DNA of 7,752 nt from an uncultured Treponema sp. Lineage in GTDB: Bacteria > Spirochaetota > Spirochaetia > Treponematales > Treponemataceae. The stretch lies in the NCBI GenBank assembly GCA_937900125.1, contig CALCEK010000187.1, positions 1 through 7,752 of the forward strand, in the 5' to 3' direction. Position 1 is the stretch's first letter, and every line of letters begins with the position of its first letter. The translations under genes and the position numbers were made by a program. The notes beneath the pieces were generated by a model. The model was not told the origin of the DNA. It ran no database searches and saw only the letters and a list, made by a program, of their open reading frames with translations. Shown in pieces: positions 1-5,210 of this stretch.

Positions 1-84
1 GATCCTCGGGTCCTGGAGCGCCTTGATGATAACGATAACAAGACCTAAAACAAAGCCCCAGCCTGTAGGAACAATCCAATTCAT
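1..84 (-). CDS. small membrane protein, N-terminal fragment (cut by window edge)
   Basis: Reading leftward from an ATG at 84, 28 codons stay open to the window edge. The peptide begins MNWIVPTGWGF and continues with a hydrophobic stretch rich in V, L and I (about residues 9-20), then a short KALQDPRI segment. This looks like an N-terminal membrane anchor or signal-anchor. A GAGG Shine-Dalgarno (94-97) lies 9 bases before the ATG, inside the last codons of the Dabb gene, whose stop codon ends only 4 bases upstream. The two genes are therefore almost certainly co-transcribed. I do not recognise the family, and a 28-residue fragment is too short to assign a function. The start and the reading frame are well supported; the identity is not. 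Confidence 0.6.
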   Translation of the reverse strand, partial: MNWIVPTGWGFVLGLVIVIIKALQDPRI

Positions 85-88
85 CAAA

Positions 89-391
89 TTACACCTCAAA
101 ATCCATACAAACACGCTGTTTTGCAAAAGGTTTTACTTTTTCGTTTGCCGCTTTTACGTGTTCAGGGTGAACGGCGTAAGCGTTTAGGGCATTTTTGTCC
201 TGCAAAAGCGCGTCTAGCATAAGGTCTGCATTAGAAGTTTCAAGGCAGTCACAATAAACGCGAATGTCATTTAGCCCCGCAATTTTTCCTTTTAGGGCTT
301 CTAGCGATTCTTTTATTTCTGATTTTACCTTGATTTTTTGTTCATCAGAAAGTTCATCTTTTAATTGCCACAAAATAACGTGTCTAACCAT
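89..391 (-). CDS. Dabb (stress-responsive A/B barrel) domain protein
   Basis: The 100-residue protein matches the length and pattern of single-domain Dabb proteins, which are dimeric alpha-beta barrels. Seen directly: the N-terminal strand MVRHVILWQLK with His4, an amphipathic helix (about 14-35), the strand DIRVYCDCL (42-50), and the AYAVHPEHVKAANE segment (71-84) with His75 and His78, then a C-terminal strand ending MDFEV. The start is ATG at 391, with a GGGGGA Shine-Dalgarno just upstream (395-400). A good sigma70-like promoter (-35 TTGCAA, 17-bp spacer, -10 TAAAAT) lies at 422-450. The family is linked to stress responses in plants and to small-molecule or polyketide chemistry elsewhere, but most bacterial members have no known role. 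The family call is firm; the substrate is unknown. A small membrane protein gene follows in the same transcript. Confidence 0.85.
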   Translation of the reverse strand: MVRHVILWQLKDELSDEQKIKVKSEIKESLEALKGKIAGLNDIRVYCDCLETSNADLMLDALLQDKNALNAYAVHPEHVKAANEKVKPFAKQRVCMDFEV

Positions 392-421
392 AAATCCCCC
401 ATTTTTTTGTTACGTGCGACT

Positions 422-450
422 ATTTTATCATAACTTGAATTTTATTGCAA
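422..450 (-). promoter_or_regulatory. sigma70-like promoter of the Dabb gene
   Basis: Read on the minus strand, TTGCAA (445-450) is followed by a 17-bp spacer and TAAAAT (422-427). This places the start of transcription near 415, leaving a leader of about 24 bases that includes the GGGGGA ribosome-binding site. Its elements interleave with a promoter-like sequence for the divergent siroheme gene, so the two probably compete for polymerase. Confidence 0.6.
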
Positions 451-462
451 AATGCCGATAAT
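435..462 (+). promoter_or_regulatory. candidate promoter of the siroheme gene, possibly giving a leaderless mRNA
   Basis: TTGAAT (435-440), a 16-bp spacer and GATAAT (457-462) form a reasonable sigma70-like pair. The predicted transcription start, about 7 bases downstream, falls on or next to the ATG at 469. No Shine-Dalgarno is visible in front of that ATG, which agrees with leaderless translation. This comes from reading the motifs only; there is no transcript evidence. Confidence 0.4.
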
Positions 463-468
463 AGATAT

Positions 469-1125
469 ATGGCATTTTTTCCACTATTTGTAAATTTTAA
501 AGACAAAGAAGTTTTAATTGTCGGAAGCGGCGGAACGGCTTTTAGAAGTGCAAAAACGCTTTTACCATACGAAGCTTCAATTCTTGTGGCAGGAGCTTCA
601 TTTTCAGATTCTTTTAAGGAACTTATAAACTCAAATTCAGAGCGTTGCACTTTTTTGGAAATGGAAATTTCAGAAAATTCAGTTCAGGAAATTTTGAATG
701 ACCCTTCCATCAAGCCATGTCTTGTAGTGGCTGCCACAGAAAATCCCGACTTAAACAAACAAATTCACGATTTTTATTCTGACCGCCATATTTTAGTTGC
801 AGACGTAACAAATCGTAGCAAATGCGACTTTTTGTTTCCAACGGTAATTCGGCGCGGAGACGTTGTTTGTGGAATTTCTTCTAGTGGAAAAAGTCCGCTC
901 GTTTCTGAATTTTTGCGCAATTTAATAGAAAGCATTTTCCCCGAAGCCATTAGCGACATAAACGACCACATGGACGAAATTTATCAAGCTTTAAAACAAG
1001 CAAGCACAAGTCCAGAAAAACGCAACGAAACGCTAAACCGCATTTTTTCTCGCCTCATAGAAGACGAAAATCAAACCCCCGATTACGAAATTGATGCAAT
1101 GATTGGCGAAGCAGAAATGATGTAA
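469..1125 (+). CDS. precorrin-2 dehydrogenase / siroheme synthase (CysG N-terminal, Met8 type)
   Basis: The product oxidises precorrin-2 to sirohydrochlorin with NAD+, in the siroheme/cobalamin branch of tetrapyrrole synthesis in the cytoplasm. Many homologues also insert iron. Seen in the 218 residues: the Rossmann nucleotide loop VLIVGSGGTA (15-24), VVAATENPDLN (87-97), then CDFLFPTVIRRGD (119-131) and ISSSGKSPL (136-144), all in the family order, followed by a helical dimerisation tail. Length is normal for the stand-alone enzyme. There is no methyltransferase domain, so this is not full-length CysG. The start is ATG 469; an in-frame TTG at 445 would add eight unconserved residues and has no ribosome-binding site. 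The usual NVVD or NVAD catalytic motif appears as VADVT (110-114). An ungapped alignment puts Thr114 at the aspartate position, so chelatase activity is uncertain. No other tetrapyrrole gene is in the window. Confidence 0.85.
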   Translation: MAFFPLFVNFKDKEVLIVGSGGTAFRSAKTLLPYEASILVAGASFSDSFKELINSNSERCTFLEMEISENSVQEILNDPSIKPCLVVAATENPDLNKQIHDFYSDRHILVADVTNRSKCDFLFPTVIRRGDVVCGISSSGKSPLVSEFLRNLIESIFPEAISDINDHMDEIYQALKQASTSPEKRNETLNRIFSRLIEDENQTPDYEIDAMIGEAEMM

Positions 1126-1157
1126 GCGTTCCGCTAAGCGTTTCGCTAAGCTTTCCG
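1125..1157 (+). repeat. short 12-bp direct repeats, each a mini inverted repeat
   Basis: Two consecutive 12-bp units, AGCGTTCCGCTA (1125-1136) and AGCGTTTCGCTA (1137-1148), are followed by a degenerate third, AGCTTTCCG (1149-1157). Each full unit contains AGCG and CGCT arms around a 3-base loop. On the opposite strand the core reads AGCGGAACGCT, close to the GCGGGGAACGCT core of the tandem array near 7515-7628. The cluster begins on the last base of the siroheme stop codon. It is not a convincing terminator, because the stems are only 4 bp and no T-run follows. Confidence 0.6.
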
Positions 1158-1197
1158 TGCAAACCGCATTTACTTTTACGAAGACGGATTTGGATTA

Positions 1198-1227
1198 GGC
1201 TCACCCGCACTTTTTTAGGGAAGAGCC
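1198..1227 (+). repeat. imperfect inverted repeat upstream of the DUF262 promoter
   Basis: GGCTC (1198-1202) pairs with GAGCC (1223-1227), and the inner CCC (1204-1206) pairs with GGG (1218-1220), giving an 8-bp bulged stem around a T-rich loop. It ends 3 bases before the TATAAT box at 1231. It could be an operator, a weak terminator for the upstream gene, or chance; the sequence does not decide between these. Confidence 0.35.
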
Positions 1228-1230
1228 AGT

Positions 1231-1236
1231 TATAAT
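1231..1236 (+). promoter_or_regulatory. -10 box of the DUF262 gene
   Basis: A perfect TATAAT lies 36 bases before the ATG at 1273, so transcription would begin near 1243 and the leader would be about 30 bases. The region 17 bp upstream holds only a T-run, with no good TTGACA-like element. Expression may therefore be weak or need an activator. A separate AGGA ribosome-binding site (1261-1264) sits 8 bases before the start codon. Confidence 0.45.
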
Positions 1237-1272
1237 ATAGAGAACTAATGAGTAACAAATAGGAATAAAAGT

Positions 1273-2130
1273 ATGAGTGAAGAAAATTCAAATTTTAGAC
1301 CAAAATCTGTAATGGAGTTTTTAGATGAAAATCATAAATTTATTATTCCGTCATACCAGCGAGGTTATCGCTGGAGTAATAAAGAAGTAACAGACTTATT
1401 AGAAGATATTTATAATTTTTCAAAAACATCTCGAGCAAATGATAAGGATTATTATTTACAACCAGTAGTTGTACAGAAAAAAGATGATGAATGGATTGTG
1501 CTTGATGGTCAACAAAGGCTAACAACAATGCTGATACTTCTTAATTATTTAAAAACCCAAACTAGTAATGATAGAATAAAAGAGAAGCCTTTGTATGAAA
1601 TTCATTATGAAACTCGAGAAAAAAATGGTGGTGTAGATTTTATAAATCCTCACTGTGAAGAAGATATTGATAGTTTTTATATTGCTTTGGCTAATAAAAA
1701 TATAAGAGATTGGTTTAATAAGAATAATGCTAATCCTGACAAGTTTAACTCAGTTCTTTTTTATGATGATGACAAAACCGTTAAATTTATTTGGTATGTT
1801 GTAGAAAATGATGAGGACTTGGAATCTATTAAGATTTTTAATAACCTGAATAAAGGAAAAATTAGACTTACAAATTCCGAACTTATTAAAGCTTTATTTA
1901 TTCTTGATTCTGAAAGACGAGCAAATAATCCTAATGGTAAATCCCAGAAATATAATGAAGTTCAAGCTTTCAATACAGATGAGCTGGTTTATCAATGGAA
2001 TGAAATAGAAAATACATTACAAGATGATAATTTTTGGCTTTTTTCAGAGAAATTGCGAACAAATCTTGACACAATCCCGCATGGCAACGGGTGGCAACGC
2101 CTTGAGAATCATGTTTATGGGAGTGCGTAA
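1273..2130 (+). pseudogene. DUF262 (GmrS/ParB-like) protein, truncated at the C-terminus
   Basis: The 285-residue product carries the DUF262 signatures in order: IPSYQRGYRW (25-34), VLDGQQRLTTM (76-86) with the DGQQR motif at 78-82, and IFNNLNKGKIRLTNSEL (188-204). This domain has a ParB-like nuclease/NTPase fold. In GmrSD type IV restriction enzymes it is fused or paired with a DUF1524 His-Me-finger nuclease that cuts modified phage DNA. Here homology seems to fade after NFWLF (253-257). The last roughly 28 residues look unrelated, and the frame stops inside the 3' end of the convergent hemolysin III gene. No DUF1524 domain follows in any frame. The gene is clearly more AT-rich than its neighbours, which fits horizontal acquisition followed by 3' loss. 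ATG 1273 is well placed behind AGGA. It could still make a stable N-terminal domain, so pseudogene status is inferred. Confidence 0.7.
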
Positions 2131-2981
2131 AAAACTCCAAAGAATTGTAGAATGTTTCCTGCAAGCGAAAATAAATGGAAGATGCTGTGTGTCCACTTAA
2201 ATCGGTTTACCGCAAAAAAGAAAAATCCAACTATGTGAGAAATTGCTCCTGCTAAGAGGAATACTTTACTTACCTTTCCAACTTGAGCGGCAAATGGGTA
2301 AACCGTAAAAATAAATGTTCCCACCAAGCCCAAAATTATGTAGCTCAAAACTGAAAATGACCTAAGACGCTCGCCTAAACTTGCGTAAAGGGCAATCAGA
2401 AGCGCGCACAAAACCCAAATTATGCACAAAAATAAAATCGTGTAATCTTGTGGAACTTTTGTAAGAATAAACGGCGTGTACGTTCCCGCAATCAAAAGAT
2501 AAATTGCGCAATGGTCAAGAATAGAAAAAATTTTTCTTGCGCCATAGGGAGTTATCGCGTGGTAAAGCGTAGACATCATATACATTACAAAAAGCGATGC
2601 GCCAAAAATAGCGTATCCCGCAACAACCGCCCCGCGTCCGCTTGGAGCGTAAACAATCGCCCGCAAAATCAAAAGCACAATTGCGGCAACGCTTAAGCCC
2701 GCGCCAATTCCGTGACTTACTGCATTAAAAATGTCTTCGCCAATGCTAAACTGCCTAGGTTGCCGTGCGTTGTATGCAAGTCGCGCATTTATTTTTTGCG
2801 CTTTCAGTTGTTTCTTTTGTTCCTTTTCGGCGGATTTTGATTTTTGCCGAGCTGGATTTGAGGCATATTCTATTTTGATTTCGTGGATTTTTTCTTTAGC
2901 TTGAATTTTTACCGCTTTGATTGCCGAGCGTTTTTTTGCCGCAAGTGATTTGCGCGTTATCTTTTTAGAAATATCAGCCAT
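2115..2981 (-). CDS. hemolysin III / PAQR (TrhA-type) membrane protein with basic N-terminal extension
   Basis: Residues 78-288 form a standard seven-helix HlyIII/PAQR core in the inner membrane. Visible motifs are FNAVSHGIGAG (85-95, His90), STLYHAI (137-143, Ser137 and His141), LDHCAIYLLIAGTYTPF (155-171, Asp156) and HSIFHLFSLAG (265-275, His265 and His269). These match the conserved Ser/His/Asp set thought to bind a metal in this superfamily. Bacterial members were named for haemolysis but probably act in membrane lipid homeostasis. Unusually, about 77 lysine- and alanine-rich residues precede the core; family members are typically 210-220 residues. The ATG at 2981 has a strong AAGGAG (2987-2992) 5 bases upstream, so the extension is probably really translated. 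The gene is monocistronic and its 3' end overlaps the truncated DUF262 frame by 16 bp. Confidence 0.88.
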   Translation of the reverse strand: MADISKKITRKSLAAKKRSAIKAVKIQAKEKIHEIKIEYASNPARQKSKSAEKEQKKQLKAQKINARLAYNARQPRQFSIGEDIFNAVSHGIGAGLSVAAIVLLILRAIVYAPSGRGAVVAGYAIFGASLFVMYMMSTLYHAITPYGARKIFSILDHCAIYLLIAGTYTPFILTKVPQDYTILFLCIIWVLCALLIALYASLGERLRSFSVLSYIILGLVGTFIFTVYPFAAQVGKVSKVFLLAGAISHIVGFFFFAVNRFKWTHSIFHLFSLAGNILQFFGVFYALP

Positions 2982-3002
2982 AATGACTCCTTTGTTTTGT
3001 AT

Positions 3003-3030
3003 ATTATGACAGATTTTAATTTTTTGTCAA
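3003..3030 (-). promoter_or_regulatory. sigma70-like promoter of the hemolysin III gene
   Basis: On the minus strand a perfect TTGACA (3025-3030) is followed by a 16-bp spacer and CATAAT (3003-3008). Transcription would start near 2996, giving a very short leader containing the AAGGAG site at 2987-2992. This is the strongest promoter-like sequence in the window, and it makes the gene independent of the upstream transglycosylase. The rest of the 2982-3119 spacer shows no gene. I see no clear terminator for the preceding operon there. Confidence 0.7.
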
Positions 3031-3119
3031 CAATCCACGTTTATAAACGACACCATCTGATAATTTTTCCGCGCCCTTTTGCCTATCGCTCAAAAATGAC
3101 GGCGGCAAAAATTGCGATT

Positions 3120-5210
3120 TTATTTCCCCATAATTTCTTGTATCGTAACAGAGGGGGCGGTGTTTTCGTAGAGTGCGCCGTACATACAGGCTGCCGCAGT
3201 GATTTTTCTTCCGTATTCGCGCGTTTCTTCAAAAGGAAAAATTTCCAAGAAAATGTCGGAGGGAAGTCCGTTTTGCCCGAATTGTTTTTTTGAATCCCCT
3301 AGCCAAGTGCGCACTCTGCCAATTCCACCGTTGTAAGCAAAACACGCATTTATTATTGAGCCGTCAAGCCGCCCAATCAATTCAGCAAGATAAAATGAAC
3401 CCATCGCAATATTTTGTTCGGCGTTTGTCAAATCGTAATCGCTGAGTTTTAATTTTTTTGCCACATCGCTTGCGGTTGCATTCATAAGTTGCGTAAGCCC
3501 AGACGCTCCAACCGCACTTTTTATTTGCGAATCAAAAAAACTTTCGCTTCGGATTAGAGCGTAAAAAACTTTTTCGTTAAGCTGATTTTTTTTTGTCGCA
3601 TCAGTAACAAGCGTTTTGTATGCGCAAGGGAACAAAAGTTCTGCTGCGCTTGATGTGTAAGATTCGCGGAAGCCACTTTTTTTTGCCATGATTCTTAGAC
3701 TCTTTGGGTAATAGGAAAAATCAGTTTCGGCACACAAAAAAAGATAGCTGCTCAAATTTGTGGTACATTCAAAACTGATGTGTGGCTCAAAAAACAAAAA
3801 CTCATTGTAGATTTTTTCTGGGAGCGAAAAATCAACGTAGCCCTGCAAAAGCCGTTCCGCTTCTGCGTCAACAGAATCCGAAGAATAATGCGGAAGATGT
3901 TTAAACAATAAAAGTTCAAGCGATTCTTTTGAATTTGCGATTCCCAGTTTTGCCGCCGACATAAAATGATAATAAAGGTCAGTTCCACTGTTCATCGCCT
4001 GATGATAAAACTCAATTGTTTCTTGAACAGGATTTGCATTTTGCGGAACAAAAATTCCTTCTTCAAGCAAACGCGCGGCGGTGTAACAAAATCGCGCAGA
4101 AGCTTCGGCACTTGCATAATTGTAAATTAGTTTTGCTGTTTTGTAATACAAAGCCCAATTTTTTTCGCGCAACAATTGAACAGAAAATCGTTCAAAAAAA
4201 TCGTCAAAATAATGTTTGTCGTGCAAAAGCTCGCGGTGTTCTTGCAAAATAAAAAAAGCTCTTTCGCTGTTAATTTGAGCTGCGCAAGAAATGTAGTACC
4301 AAAGTGCATTGTCCGAAAGAGAAAAAGAATCCGAAGCCAAAAAAGCTTTTTTGTAAAAAGATAGGGCTTCCTCCGCTTTTTTTTGTCGCTCCAAAATTCT
4401 TGCCTTGTAAAAAGATGAGTAAAATTCAGTTTGCTTATTTTTACTTTGTTCAAGGCGATTCAAATATTCTTCTGAAAATTGATTTTGCGCCGAAGAATAC
4501 AAAAGCGTTTTTCCAATATCGCTCATAACTTGCGGAAAATTTGATGCGGTGTTTGCACTTAGATTTTTGACATTCCGCAATGCCACTTCATAATCGCGCA
4601 AATAAACATTTCTTCGCACATTGAGGAGCGCGGTGTATTCGTCATCAAAATTGCTTGTTGAAAAAAATGCCGAATGTTCTGCGCTGTATTGCCTAGATGT
4701 ACACCAAGTTATGTACGCTTCTTTAAACGCAGAAGAATTTGTTTGGTAAAGTGCCTGACAGTATAATCGGCACAAGGTGTTATTGCTAGAAGTTAAGTCA
4801 ATCGATTTTAAAATGTTAAGAATGTCCTTAAATTTTCCAAGACTAAATAATTCTTTGCAAAGTAAAATCTCTGATTCTTCATCATCAAATTTATTTTGTA
4901 GTTCGCGCAAAATGGATTCTTTTTTTTCAGAATTAGATTCAAGCGCGTAAAGATTTTCTAAGGAACGGCGGGCTTGAAGTGAAAAACTATTTTTGCTTGC
5001 AACAGAAAAAAAATCTTTTGCCTTTTGAAAATCTTCATTTTTTAGAGCGAGCAAGCCCTTGTAATAAAACGCATCCTGCCCGTATTTTTTTTCAAGTTCC
5101 GATTGCGAATTTTGCTTTACGCTACAGCTGCAAGCAATCAGCGAAAAAATCCAAATTGAAAAAAGCGCAACTTTTATGTTTCCAAAAAAATTATTCTGCT
5201 GGGATTTCAA
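3120..5210 (-). CDS. lytic transglycosylase (SLT domain) lipoprotein with TPR-like helical region
   Basis: The protein cleaves the beta-1,4 bond between MurNAc and GlcNAc in peptidoglycan, forming 1,6-anhydroMurNAc. Residues 1-26 are a lipoprotein signal peptide with lipobox LIAC, so Cys27 is the likely lipidated residue. Residues 40-530 are helical, with TPR-like repeats clearest at 47-75 and 263-292, resembling the superhelical part of Slt70. The SLT domain covers about 545-690: ALIRSESFF (551-559) with catalytic Glu556, SAVGASGLTQLM (565-576) and AYNGGIGRV (625-633). The start is TTG 5210, because no ATG lies in frame before the signal peptide. AGGA (5218-5221) sits 7 bases upstream, within the LysM gene. 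The 20-bp overlap implies translational coupling to that gene. Several 8-9 base A/T runs lie inside the frame. Function is firm; the role of the helical part is inferred. Confidence 0.9.
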   Translation of the reverse strand: MKSQQNNFFGNIKVALFSIWIFSLIACSCSVKQNSQSELEKKYGQDAFYYKGLLALKNEDFQKAKDFFSVASKNSFSLQARRSLENLYALESNSEKKESILRELQNKFDDEESEILLCKELFSLGKFKDILNILKSIDLTSSNNTLCRLYCQALYQTNSSAFKEAYITWCTSRQYSAEHSAFFSTSNFDDEYTALLNVRRNVYLRDYEVALRNVKNLSANTASNFPQVMSDIGKTLLYSSAQNQFSEEYLNRLEQSKNKQTEFYSSFYKARILERQKKAEEALSFYKKAFLASDSFSLSDNALWYYISCAAQINSERAFFILQEHRELLHDKHYFDDFFERFSVQLLREKNWALYYKTAKLIYNYASAEASARFCYTAARLLEEGIFVPQNANPVQETIEFYHQAMNSGTDLYYHFMSAAKLGIANSKESLELLLFKHLPHYSSDSVDAEAERLLQGYVDFSLPEKIYNEFLFFEPHISFECTTNLSSYLFLCAETDFSYYPKSLRIMAKKSGFRESYTSSAAELLFPCAYKTLVTDATKKNQLNEKVFYALIRSESFFDSQIKSAVGASGLTQLMNATASDVAKKLKLSDYDLTNAEQNIAMGSFYLAELIGRLDGSIINACFAYNGGIGRVRTWLGDSKKQFGQNGLPSDIFLEIFPFEETREYGRKITAAACMYGALYENTAPSVTIQEIMGK

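Noticed and set aside
445..468. TTG start for the siroheme gene
   Set aside because: It adds eight unconserved residues, lacks a ribosome-binding site and would lie upstream of the likely transcription start; family homology begins right after the ATG at 469.
1125..1157. Rho-independent terminator after the siroheme gene
   Set aside because: The hairpins have only 4-bp stems and no T-run follows; the repeat explanation fits better.
2040..2117. tRNA or small RNA gene at the DUF262-hemolysin III junction
   Set aside because: No cloverleaf arms or T-loop sequence can be found on either strand; the repeated TGGCAACG is direct, not inverted.
2101..2127. Resemblance of a plus-strand reading (LRIMFMG) to the start of methionyl-tRNA formyltransferase
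   Set aside because: Only seven residues match, about half of them overlap the intact end of the hemolysin III gene on the other strand, and the similarity stops at once.
3009..3119. Terminator of the LysM-transglycosylase operon
   Set aside because: The best stem (ATCGC with GCGAT) has a loop of over 20 bases and no adjacent T-run, so I could not support a call.
2997..3293. Plus-strand open frame upstream of and into the transglycosylase gene
   Set aside because: It overlaps the hemolysin III promoter and the conserved SLT coding sequence on the other strand, and its product has no recognisable features.
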